Shown piece after piece: positions 48,879-61,900 of a stretch of DNA of 64,000 bases (position 1 is its first letter; each line of letters starts with the position of its first letter). Source of the DNA: Allolobophora icterica (lineage: Eukaryota > Annelida > Clitellata > Crassiclitellata > Lumbricidae); NCBI GenBank assembly GCA_963556255.1, contig OY744609.1, positions 24,140,634 to 24,204,633 of the forward strand, written 5' to 3'. Under the pieces are notes generated by a model. The model had not been told where the DNA came from, did not search any database, and saw only the letters and a list, made by a program, of their open reading frames with translations. A program made the position numbers and the translations under genes.

Positions 48879-51800
48879 ATGGCGGTTCGACTGATGGGAT
48901 GTTTAAGTGTTAAAAGTATATCAAATTGCAAAGATTTACGGTAGTTTAACGTGTTTCATTGCAGTTGAGGGTCTCAGATTCCGTGTGAGCTGCGTTTTAA
49001 GGTAGCCAAACGAATCGTGCTTTAAATAACGCTTAGGTATTTGACTATGTGATTGTTTAGCATGCAACATCCCCCCGGCGATCCCCGGAGGGTCGAGGGA
49101 CAAGACCCCACTGTTAACGTTGGGGGCGGGGGGGGGAGTATACAGTTTGTCCCCTCCACATTTTGAAGAAACACCAAGAAGGTCGACAAAATTTGTTCAC
49201 CTCTTTTTTGTTCAAAAGTGTCCCGTGTCCCCCACCTGTCAATCAAGATCGCCGCTGCTGTTGTATTTCTATAATACGCTGGTAAAACGGGGTCTCCCGA
49301 ATCACGGTTCCCGATAGTGGTGAAAATGCAAAATTTGCCGAAATCCCGAAAACAATTTTTCTACCAGGCATTCGAATCTCGAAAATTGGTATGAACTAGT
49401 CGACTAGTATCCTGAATAGTATATTTGAAAATATTCGGAAAAACAGAAAAATTTATGGGAACACCATTGATATCCGTTTTTTTTCCAAAATAGCTATTTT
49501 TAATGAAGTTTTGGCGATCATGATCAATCGGGGTGCCCGAATTTTTAAATCCAGCTTCCACTCGCAGGTATAATTTTTTTAGTCGCACATATACATAGGC
49601 TACACTGACCCTAAGCCCTAACCGACCCACACGACGCTTACCCTGACCCTAACCGACCCTCACGATGCAAAGACACCCACCCCATAGGCACCCCGATTGT
49701 ACATGTTCGCCAAAGATTTTTTAAAAGTTTAACAAAGGTAACAAGTATGCACTGAAAAAATTAATTAAAAAACCGTTTCCAAACATTTTGGGAGAGTTAT
49801 TTTTTAAATATAAAAACACGTTTCAGCGAATCAGAAATTACAGACGCTAATACTGATTGAAAATTAACCGTGTTAATGTGAAACAGAGCTGGGTTGGTGT
49901 ATATAAATCGCTAGATGGAGACAGTGCTGTGTTTATAATCAAAACTGATGGTCATTTAGTCACAAATACCCGTGCCTCGGATTTGCATTTCTGTGTGACT
50001 GCGTGCGTTAAAATGTTCGGAATAAATAAATAAATGATAAAAATACTACATAGATGAAGGTCGAAAACTTTAAAACATGAGGATCATTAGTAGTTCTCAC
50101 AGCCATGCCTCACAAGTAGACATGTGGATGAAGTAATTGCCGCTTCATTTTGCTTAACCTTGGCATATGAACGCAAATGGCAGCCCTCTGGTTCTCTCTC
50201 CAGGTTTGTGTCTGTCTCTTGGTACCGAATCACTGACAGTGCATTGTCAGTATATTCATCATGTGTGATTTAGCTAAAGTTTTAGCGTCACTGGCGGCGA
50301 TCTTGATTGACAGGTGGGGGAGCACTGATCTGGTGAAAAAAGAGTTTTGAATTGATCTGCTCTAAGAAAGAAGTAAAATTTTTTCGAAATAGATCGGTTG
50401 CCAACTTGCCATGATGCCATCTAAAAAGGCGGCAGATATTACCTACTGCCTTCGACAGCACTTCGCTAGGCATGGCCTCCCAAATGAGATGATTACAGGT
50501 AACAGCCCATTCTGTTCCCAAGACTAAGCAAATTTTTTTGCGTTCACACGGGAAAAAACCTGTTGACCTTTTTTTGGTGTTTCTTCTAAATTTTGGGGGT
50601 TCAAATGTATGGCATGTCCCCCACTCTTAAAGCTGGGGGATCTTGTCCTTCTCGACCCCCCCGGGATCGCCGCCCATGCTTAGCCTCAATCCAAAACTTT
50701 AAAAAAATTTCTGCCTTTGCCCAGATTCGAACCATCCATTTCCCATTGAGCATCTATGTTATTGCATGTGCTCAGAAGCACTAGATGTCAGAAAATAAGA
50801 AACGGAAACATAAAATATGTTGTTTAGAGTATGAAACTCAGAAACATGACTGTCGAGCTGTTCCATGAGCTGTGTCTATCACAACTCAACATTAGATATG
50901 TTAGATTGCTAGGTATGTGGCTAAAGTTTATGCTGCTTCATTTTGCTTAGCCTTTGCAAGTTAAAGCTGTTGGACAGTTCTGTCTAATTCATTAATTCAT
51001 AACAGACATTTATATAGCGCCTCTTCAAGGAGAACTACTCAGAGGTGCTCCCAAATCCAGCACGGCTGAATAGAGCGGTCTTAAGGTGAAAAAAGAACGT
51101 GGAAGAAGAGGTTCTGGGAAGCAATTATGACAATGTGAAATTTTAAAATAATTATTTGACCTGTGACTTTTCTATGCAGAATATCCAATTTTGGGTCATC
51201 CATAAAGGATGTCTGCAATGAGGGGAAGGGATGGGTCACCCAAATACAGACAAGGGGAGGGGTTATGACCAGTGCCGACATCCGAATCTAATTCTTTAAT
51301 TTTATAGTTTTTTAAACACCTTGTTTCACCCTTCCCCAAAAGATGAAAAGGTCAGTGAGATGATCAGGCCCTTAGCCAGCCACCCATCAACCCGTCCTTT
51401 GGACAGGTGAAAATTATTTTGGACGGGCATAAATTGTGCATGATTCTCCTCCAGCACTATCCAGTTTCTTCTCTGAAGCCACTGCCAGCGTTCAGATGAC
51501 AGTTCTGTAAGGAGTAGGGGTTGATTTCAGGCTCTGTAAACAGCATGTAGTCAGACTTGTACGGCGGGGGACTTCGGGCGGTCTCGACTTCACTGCTTTT
51601 AGATGGGCAACTCTGTATTTCTGGCTAAGGGTCTGGAGGTGATTGCTTAAAACCTAATGCACGGCATAAACTTTACTGCAACTTTAAAGAGGGTTTTATT
51701 ACTGCACATTCTGATATGAACGTGAACCATCACTAAGTTTAAACGTGCGTAGGAACTGTGGAATAATTGTAAAAAGCATGATGACATAAAATATTGGCAT

Positions 51801-54800
51801 GCGGATGTTCTGCAGAGGGGAGAGGGTAAGGTCAATCGCAGACAAATGCAGACAAGGGGAGGGAGGGGTCCAAAGTAGGTCATATTTTGCAGACGTCCTT
51901 TGTGGATAACCCCTTTCCAAACATGGAACCAATTTGATGGAATTGCTGAAGTTCTGATTTAACTTTTGCTTTCATGAAGTTGTTTTGATACATGTTGACG
52001 TGTCAGATAAATGTAGGTAATTCAATCACCTGGATTTTTTTGGAGTTGAAGATAAGTGCCAAACAGATTGAGCGATGAATGGTCAGAGTGTGTAGGGTTT
52101 TCCTGAGTAGCAACAACATTATGTGGTAACCCAAACTAATGTAGAAATGTCAAATTTTATCTAGATCTGACCGTTTTGTGTCAAAGTTTGACAAGTTCGT
52201 AAAGGTAAATCACTTAGCTTCTAACATAGTTGCCTGCTAGTGATTTAAGACATTTTTGTGCAGCAACTGTGGAATGCATTTGGGAAACAGAGCACTGGAG
52301 TCGGACTTGGTACATTACACTCCTAAGGCCCAAATTTTTCAAGATCTGAAGCAGAGGAAGTTCTCAGGAGAAAATATTCATTTATTGCTGAACGAGTCTG
52401 GAATTCACAAGAGTCTGACTTCAGGTGATGCTAACCAGCCACCGAAGGAGGTTGATGGAAAATCACCACAGAGTGCCTTTCAAACCTCTCTGCCTGCTCT
52501 TCCATCTAATTTAAGTTCAGAAGAAAATGGAGGAACTAAACGAGTCAATATTTCTGCACAATCACAGGTGATGTTTCGATTTAAACTGAAACACGAAATG
52601 TATGACAAATGAGTATTTCTCATACATATCGTGTTGCAGTTGCAACATCCGTTACTACTAATGAATCAGCTAATGCCTTTAGATTTAAATTATGATCTCT
52701 TTATTACTGTACACAGCCGTATGGCTGTCCGTCATGCACGTTCTTCCATGGCCGAATCCAGGAGCTACGCATATGTGGGTCTCTGCTTGGAACTGACTTC
52801 CCCTCCCTGCCAAGAGCTTCTTGCCCTTTCTCCTCTCCAGTTCCATAGACGCCTGAAAATCTTCCTCTTGCCGGTGTTGGCATTGATGCGGTTTGAGAGC
52901 ACCGTTGAGTGGTGCTATATAAGTGTTTGGTTACAATTACAGTTACAATTACATTGCATGAGTATCATTGATGGATAAGTGGTTATTCTGTAACTGAGCC
53001 TTTAAAAAATTCAAATGTTGCATGAATTGTAATGTAATTGCAAATGAAGAATATTCCAACACAATTTTCCCAACCTGATTTGATAGGTTTGTCAGGTTCT
53101 CAAGGCTTTTTTGCCACCTTAGAAGTTAGCCAAATTTTTTATCTTCTTAGCCTTTTAATAGCCACAACAAAAGAAAGAATAAATCCCTGACTACCGGCAG
53201 ATCAGTAATTCCCAATCCCGTGATAACTGGAAACTTTGTAAAAAAAGACAGTAAATGTTGATTTTGTATTTGCAATATCTCCTGCAACCTATAGTATAAG
53301 ATGTTTCTTGTAGTGTTTTCTTTGTAGTAGAAAACCTTTTGATCTAGTTTAAAAAATTGAAAGTTCCGGTTTTCCCATTTGCAGATTCAGGATAGGGTGA
53401 TTTCCACGTTCCCATATCCGTGGTAAAATTTTGTGCATGATAACTTGTCGACTGTCAGAACAATCATTAACACTAAAATGTATGCAGAACTAATCTCTGT
53501 CATTGTTGAAGGGTTAAAGGATTCTTGAAAGTATATTTTTTTACTGTACTAAAACGGCTTGCCATCACTTCTAAAGTAATAGAGACAGTTCTTGGAAAAT
53601 CCATACATGTTGGCTAGGTCTGTTAGATGTTTGATCATTAAAAAGTTTAACTATTCGTCGCCTGAGAATTATCTTGTCGTATCTCCACTTTTTTTCGAAA
53701 AGTAGTTAAGGGTTGATTTGTAGCAGAATTTTTTTGATCTTTCTTCAGTTTCAATGGCTAGGAGATACGATAGGTCATTTTAAAGATATTCAACAAAATA
53801 TACTGTCGTATGTCCTGTTTTCAGAAACATTTTATCGTATCTCCATACAGCATTCATAGTGTAGCAGTCTCTGTTGTTGTATGTCCACAGAAAGCTCGTC
53901 GCTGATTGGACGCGCAGGAGATACAATAGTATAAACCTGTGCGCTTAGCTGGACTATAGTGTCGCATATCCAGACAATTAAAAGTTTTTCTTTTAAAAAT
54001 CCGGACTATGTAAATGAATATTTTAACGAAAACACTCTGTAATAATTGGTCGTTGCTTAATTTAATCATTTCATGTCTTTGTTTTCAGAAAGATGGTTTG
54101 TAATATTTGTAAATCCATTTTATACAAAATTTTCACAAATTTAAGAAAAACAACTATAATTGTTAATTTTTTAAATGCAATATCTTTATGTAATGTTGAT
54201 GTTTTAATATGACGTCTGGTTGTGAACTGTAATTTGACAGTGCCCTACTTATTGCATTGAATTTCTCATTTTTCCGCAAAATGCGGCCCAAACTTCTACC
54301 TCGTTTATCTCGGAATTTTGGAAAATGGAGATACGCTAAGATAATTCTCAGGCGACGTATTGTCAAGTTTGCACCTCTGTCAATTAAACTCGGCTTGGCT
54401 TAAAGCCCTAGGTTTTAGGTTTGGCGGTTTCCCTCGTAGAATGAAGTGACCAACGACTGTAGGCGGTTCAAGTAAGCATCTGTCGGCCAATGGGCGTTGA
54501 TTTCATTTTGGTTTACACATCTTACAAGCATAGGCTGCTGAATTTAATTATATGCATAGCCTAGGCAACATCGTCCGCTTTGTGGAATGGAGGCGAGGCG
54601 CAGGGACGGTCGGTCGATCGGTGGTAGCCCCCACCCTAGGCCCTTCACCCTCCCTCTGGCCTACCCCGATCAATTGACCACTTGTATATATAACCGAGCT
54701 TTGGGTCGTAAACCTGTATATAAATGCCAGCTGTTGATGCTGTCACCGTTGCCTTATTATACCCGGAACACTAAAGACAATAAGCTGTATTTCATATTCT

Positions 54801-57800
54801 AAGAATTTGCACCAGTATCAGATGCTAATATACAGCCTAAGGAAGAGAGACTAGGTCACATGCCAAATTATGCTAATGAACTTAGGAAATGAACTTAGGA
54901 AATGTCCTTTCACAATTGAGTCTTGGTTTGCAGTACTCATTCTAGTTTGAATTTCGCTGCAGCAGAGTTGAGCTTCGTAATTTCTTCACTTCATAGCCAT
55001 TTTAAATCGCATAGTCGATACAGCTTATATCTCGTGTCTGTATATTATATTATTATCTTATTTCAGTAGTGGACCTTATAGTAGTATAACATTGTATTTC
55101 GTTAGTGGACATATATTAGTATCATTATATCGAACTATTTCCAAAGATGGATGGAGACTACGCTGTACCAACGACACCGACTTCAGGTGTTGCAGTTGGC
55201 AACATGCGAACATTTAAAAAACGGTTGTCTGATGGATCTACCAAGAGTTATAGCTACCCTTACGTTTCTGTAAGGAAACATTTTGAATTAACTTTTACAA
55301 CCGACAGTGATAAACTTAAATTTGAGCAAAAATGTGAGGACATTCGCTTGGCGTTGGGAGTAAAAAGTTTGAGAGAAGTTCTGGTGAAAGTCATAATGGA
55401 TGTTGACACCAATAAGCTCTCTTCTGCAACTCAACATCCGCAGCAGACACTCACGATGTCTTCAGTCACGGAAGAAGTAAGTGAATCAACTTCACTGACT
55501 GATCCAGCATCTGTCACAGCAGCAATATCAGCAGCTCCAGCAACAGCTTTGGAGACTGCACATGAGAATTTTGTTGGGCAGTGCTCCAGCATTGCCCAGT
55601 TGATCGACACAATCTCACAACATTCATCCACATGTGTGACGCCGTATTCAGTGAAGTCATGGACACACAGTGGTCATGTGCTGTCGGTGGATATGGAGTG
55701 TGCGAAAAAACACTCCTTTCAGTGGAGTTCCTCATCCACAATAGACAGCGAGCGGAAGGAATTTGAAGTCAACCACCGAGTGATGTTGAGCTACCTGGCC
55801 TCTGGTATGACACCCATACAGTACGAGCGCTTTAGCGACTTCAGTCGGTTTGGACTATTGTCAGACCTTTTCCGCAGGAGGAATATGGTTACATTTAGTG
55901 CCATTTCTGAGAACCTGCGAAAGCAATCTATATTTGGCGCTAGAGCGCAGGAGTCTTCACTGTCGCCTGATGGAGCTATCTCTATAATGACTGACGCACG
56001 ACATCATTGTAGACGAAATAGTTATCACACCGACCATGTTGCTATCGGGTTGAAAACTCACAAAGTCGTTGATATTCAACACATTAACGGGAATGATGAT
56101 AACTGTTCACAGCGTCACGAGGCAGTGGGATTCGACAGGATGTACGAGAGCCTGGATCTCAGCAACATTAAAGTTGCCCATCATGTGCATGATCGAAACA
56201 TGACAATCAACAAGCGCCTACGTGAGAGGAAGCAAGCCAGGAATTCCAATGACCGCTGGCACTGCACCCGTCCTATAACAGCCGGGGTGAAAAAAATTGG
56301 GCAAGGAGCACAAAAAAACATTGGAAAAACATGGCATCCCGAGCTTTCTGACAAGGGTGCTGCCATTCGAAACCACGTCTATTGGTGTATGGACAATTGC
56401 AATGGAGATGCCCAAACCCTGCGTAAGCTCATAGAATCATGCATCCCTCATTTTCAGAACAACCACAGCAAGTGCCATGAAACTTCCCACTGCAAAGAGC
56501 CGGGGCATATGATTGAAGTTCGAATTGTTTCAAATGAGGCTGCAATTACAATGCTCCAGGACTTTCTTCGGTCGTTGGTAGTGTACAAGCACGCTGAAGA
56601 TTATGTCAAAGGCCACGACACATTTTATGTGGAAAGTTTTAATAACGTTTGTCTGATCTATCTGGATAAACGGATACACTACGGGAATTTAATGTACGAG
56701 CTGCGGAGCAATCTGGCTGTCTTGGACTGGAACGAACACGTCGACAGACCATACACGTCTATATGCACGACTGTTCGTTCGAAAAACCCACGTCGCCAAA
56801 TCGGGAAAAAAGTGTATCGGCGCAAGACCTACGTATTTGTTGAGAACATTTGGAATTTGTACATTGCCGTGTGGTCAGCATCTAAAGCAATATCGGAGTC
56901 TGTGACAGAAACTTCTGCAGATAAGGAGACCTGCCAGAGTGAAATCTCTTCGGACGAATCCGATGACGACCAATTAGGAGACAGTGAGAGCTTTTCAAAT
57001 GAAAGCAATGCACCCTACACAGTAGAATAACCGTAAGAGCTGTGACAATATTGTATGATACACTAAAATCAAACATATCAGTGCTACATAACCATCAACC
57101 GTCATTACACATAACCACCTTAGCATTCTGCTGTCTACTCTGCTTGACCTCCCCGGATTTTGGCCTGGCATAGGACAGAGAGATGTGTGGCAGAGCTGAT
57201 GTGTGGCAGAGCTGACTGCTATCACACGCGTCCACAGGTGGCGGATAGTGGAACGACCTCTAGAAATAGAGGTCAGCTGCGAAATAAGCAGGGTTATATC
57301 TGACGAATAAGCAGTCGCGGACCAACAGCGGCAAGGCTAGTAGGGCACACTGTAGAAAAAGAGTGGCATTTTGCTTGACAACTAAAAGCTGCAAATATCC
57401 AATAACAGCCTTGTGACATGGGAGCACATGACTCAATTTAAATAAGCCTGATGACCCTCTGCCTAGCGGGCATGTGTTCATCACCAAGACTAGGTCCACA
57501 GCGGAAAACTGTGGTTGATGCCACGAAGGGCATCCGATCTGTAACAAGATGCTCCAATCTGTATAAAAATGAATCTGTGGCTTACCCCCCCTCAACGAGG
57601 TCCTAATCCAAGCAAGAAAAAAAGAAGATTGAACGGACAAGGGACTGTGGCCATTGCAAAATTGATTTGACATAGCACTTATGAAAAACCTAGTCTCCGT
57701 AACGTGGTTTTCGTGTGGCGCCGAGCAATTGAGGGCAATTCAGGTTTAAATCCACCTCTGAGTAGGAATCTTGAAGAGGCGCTATATAAATTTAAAATGG

Positions 57801-58858
57801 GGGAATGTTATGTTACATTGAATCATAGCTATGACAGGTGTACATAAGCAGCTCACAATCGATAAAATTCTGCTTTATGTCAGAAAGTAAGTGTACAATA
57901 AAAATCTCTCTGTCTAAACAAAGTCCGGCGAATTATCCAAAGTATCAATGTTACTCCCACTTGTGGCCCATGTAAGGCGTGCCTGTTGGATTCGGATACA
58001 ACGATCTCACTTTTCGCACTACGCAATCTGGCATTATTTCCCGCATGTGAAGTACACCGTTCGATTCCGTTAGTTTCTTGGCCAGATATAATGGGCTCGT
58101 CCACCCACCCAAGTTGCAAATGATCTTCCAATATTTTCCATAAATTACTCTTCGTATTGGACTGTTAGCTGCATGCGCTGCTTGTCCTCCGCCAAGCCAA
58201 CCTGGAGATGCAGAACCCACGCACGGAGAGAGAAAACAAAGAGGACAGGCGCCTTCCGATTGATGATTTTCACCCTGCAGCTGCAAATGATCAGCTGACA
58301 CTTGAATGTCATGACTGTTTTGAGCCTCAATTTCTGACTCTGTACTATTTCCATTGGACGCGACCAAGACCTCCTTCGAAGCGGCATCCATACAAGATTT
58401 TCTTCTCTTTGGTGGTTCCAACTCTGCAATTGGAACAAAGGCAGTTTCGATTGGTTGGAGATATATTTATAATGTCATCAACATACAATTAGCTCTTTCG
58501 ACTTGACTTGAACGACAGCTTAGCTGGGTTATGCATATGTTTATTGTCTTATTACATATCGTAATAATAATAATCATGGTAATTTTAATAATTACATTTT
58601 TAATTGGCCATTTATTATCATTACTGCTGTTACTGCTGTTCACATCAGTTGTCATTATACTAACATTGCTGATGTTATTATTACTATGTATTTCTATAGC
58701 ATGGTTTGAGCTAAATATTTGCAAGGATAATAAATGCAATTTAATTTAATATTTATAAATCTTAGTTCAATCTTATTTGCGCACGTATAGCGCTACCTGA
58801 AGAACAATAGGGCCTACTTGTACAGGGTTCACCACACAAAACAATTTATACAATTTCA

Positions 58859-58948
<90 letters not shown>

Positions 58949-61900
58949 GCATCGTCTTCATAATTACCAATTTTTTCAAAATTCCAGTTGTTGTGAGCAA
59001 AAAATGCCCGTATGGCTTCCTCTTGATCGCCATCTACCACAATAGTAAGTTCGTATTTGTTCATGGCAATCTAATCGCATATAGAAACTACAGACTTGTT
59101 TCTCAACCCTGTAAGTATCTTCATAGCAATGAACTCCATAGTAATATGAGTGTATGGGGGGGTAAATTTGGATAATTGGAACAACTTGTATACATTCTAG
59201 AAGTACAGGTATGACCTCTAGCCAGCTTACCTGGCTTTCGTATACACAAATTAGTCGACCCACAGCTCGGTTATATATATACAAGTGGTCAATTGATCGA
59301 GGTAGGGCCTGTACGGGGTATGCCCTGTCGGGTCTAGTCTGCCCTAGCGATGCATCTCCATCCATCCGTCCGACCGCTAGAGGGCCAGAGGGAGGGTGAA
59401 GGGCCTAGGGTGGGGGCTACCACCGATCGACCGACCGTCCCTGCGCCTCGCCTCCATTCCACAAAGCGGACGATGTTGCCTAGGCTATGCATATAATTAA
59501 ATTCAGCAGCCTATGCTTGTAAGATGTGTAAACCAAAATGAAATCAACGCCCATTGGCCGACAGATGCTTACTTGAACCGCCTACAGTCGTTGGTCACTT
59601 CATTCTACGAGGGAAACCGCCAAACCTAAAACCTAGGGCTTTAAATGCAATACTTAGTAAGAGTTTCTAACAGTGTGTAAAAAGTATAAGTTTACCTTGA
59701 TGTATGAGTGTATTTATGAATTATTTTTTTAGTCGTCATTTCTTTCCGATGACTACAACGAGACATCTATGTATGTACAACAGATGCCAAAGGCTTTGCT
59801 TTTTGACAAGCTGAAGCGGGTGCTGTCAGCTGTGCCACCAGTCCAAGCAGCAGATAAACCTTCTGATTCACAGGCAGCAACAGCAGTTTCTCAATCACCT
59901 GATAGTTCAGGTATACTGGCTGAGTCATCAATTCGATCGACCTTAAAACAGACTGAATCTGCTAAAACTCTTTCAGATGCAGTGATACCTGAATTACTGA
60001 ATTGTTCTAGCTCAAAAGAGACAGAATGTATTAAATACACACCAGAGAGGTTGACAGTCGGCCGTAAAGGTTCAGATTCGAAATGGAAAACTTATGTGAA
60101 GAATCCTGTAGTTAGGTTGAGTCGAATTTCTCGGAATAAGCATTCAATTGTAAGTTACGATAATGACCTAGCTGATGACAGTCACGAGGAACAACAGTTT
60201 CATATGTGTTCACCATTTAAAAGTAGTAAGTCACTTCAAGTTTTCGATAAATCGAATGATGCTTTGGATAAAACTAACAACAATCAAGAAAAACCATACA
60301 GTTCTTCAGGAATTTCTGTGCCATATCTGATGCCTTCATCTGAATTTCTGTCACCTCAAACTTTGGCCTTTAAATCAGAATCCCACTCTGCTAATGATCG
60401 TTTGTTCAACCGTAAAACTCCAATAACTGTTCGTCATGCTGCACCTGTGTCAGTTGGCAAAGAAGTTTACAGTTCCTCAAGCGAAGATGTTCATATTCAG
60501 TCATCCAGCGATGAAGTATTTGAGTCGAGGCCAACATCTGTGGAAAGAACTTCGAACACGAATCAGTCCGGTACTTGTTCTTTTGTAAGATATTTTGTTA
60601 ATGTCTGAATCATTTGGGAGACCATTGATACGTTGATGTGCCTGAGATGCACATGAGCCACATTGTTTCCCAACAGTAAAGTGCTTTCTGATGACTGTAT
60701 TGTTTGCAGTGATGCCTTACGGACAGATACGGAGCAAACATGTTTAACTGTATATAGCATGTTAATGGCTGAATTAAGCTTTTACAATATTAATTGCTTA
60801 TTAAAACACGCTTTATCAACATTAATTACCAGTTGATGATACTTTAACAGGTGCTACAGGATGCTGGAGATAAAAGAGTTAGTTATTATAATTCTACAAT
60901 GTACTAATACCGAGAGAATTAAATTTGTTCCTGAATAGAAATGGTTATATCTCTAATTGTCAGCTAAGAATAAACATTAGTTTTAAGAGTTATCGTTTAT
61001 ATTGAAAATGGTAACATGTTTGAGACAGGTGAAATCACAGATGGAATGAGTGTTGACCAAAGTTTATCAAAGCCAACGCTGTCATCCAAAAGATTATCGA
61101 TGCATCTGAGAAAACAGAAAAGCCATTCATCATCGTGTAAAGGTGATTCAGAAAATCATTTATCATCCACAGGCAGTGAATTGGAAAGAGGGCATCAGAA
61201 TGTTGTGGAGCTGGATAAATGGACTCTTCGATTGGTCTCGGATCAACATTTGTCCCTGGCAGGTGATATAAAGTAAGTTCCTTTGTTTTGGCCATCCAGG
61301 TATTGTTTTCTACATGTCCTGTAAGTGTAAAATAGTTTTGACTGAAAAAACTGAAAATTTCTTCTAGTGGCAATGAAAGTTCGTATAATTTAAGCATGCC
61401 TTCTAACATGTTTGTCTTGTGTACGTTTGGTTTAATTAGCCTAAATACAGTTCTGTTTGATGAAATAAATTAATGAATAGGTTTGATAAAGCATGGCTGT
61501 GGACTGTGGAGTCTGAATTGGTATTTGATGTTTTATCATTTTTGGACAATTTTTAAAGAACTTCTTGTAGGGATGAACCTGGTGGCAGATTACATTGTTC
61601 TGATCCTGTGACCCGGTGTCTGAGGAGGGACATGGTTCAGACCGCTTCTGGAATGCTATATCATCTTTCTGGTAGACTCTGCAAAAGCACTGCAACAGAG
61701 GCTGGTAAAACCTCCATTACGTTAATCAAAGTGATATTGCAGAGCAGTGCAGATGTATTTAAAACATGAAGAATTGCTTGTTTGTAGTTTGTCCATAAAG
61801 GCTGTCCCAAAAAGTGACTTAATTTGGACCCTTCCCTCCCCTGTCCACAGTTAGCATTACCGTTTCCCATCCCCTTTGTGGATGTCCACAATCCAGTGCA

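Larger units (their letters stand above)
48941..52263. other. intron 1 of the MIS18BP1-like gene: repeats only
   Basis: Filled with MITE copies (49061-49260, 50288-50681), dispersed repeats (50085-50280, 50905-51000, 51366-51560), a LINE tail (50985-51090) and two copies of a GGGGAGGG-rich repeat (51190-51285, 51800-51905). No exon recognised besides the flanking ones. Confidence 0.5.
54404..59640 (+). mobile_element. Kolobok-like TTAA DNA transposon, apparently complete
   Basis: 5237 bp bounded by TTAA (54400-54403 and 59641-59644), with termini AGCCCTAGGTTTTAGG. The outer 258 bp of each arm (54404-54661; 59383-59640) are identical in inverted orientation. Inside that, homology continues to about 54710 / 59255, but the right arm has about 75-80 extra bases (about 59300-59382). 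Contains a transposase ORF (+), a second ORF (-), a LINE tail and a TA microsatellite. TTAA targeting plus a non-piggyBac DDE protein points to Kolobok; the superfamily call is inference. Sits in intron 2 of the MIS18BP1-like gene, same strand. Confidence 0.88.

Noticed and set aside
49600..49670. CCCTAA-like stretch resembling telomeric repeat
   Set aside because: Units are irregular (CCCTAAGCCCTAACCGACCC, ACCCTGACCCTAACCGACCC) and too few; probably local simple sequence.
57260..57673. 137-codon minus ORF inside the transposon
   Set aside because: No recognisable motif and composition unlike the two credible ORFs of the element.
60841..60950. Possible extra exon (VLQDAGDKRVSYYNST) in the MIS18BP1-like gene
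   Set aside because: Has an acceptor but ends in a weak donor and gives phase 2, which does not join the next exon; the donor at 60571 joins without it.
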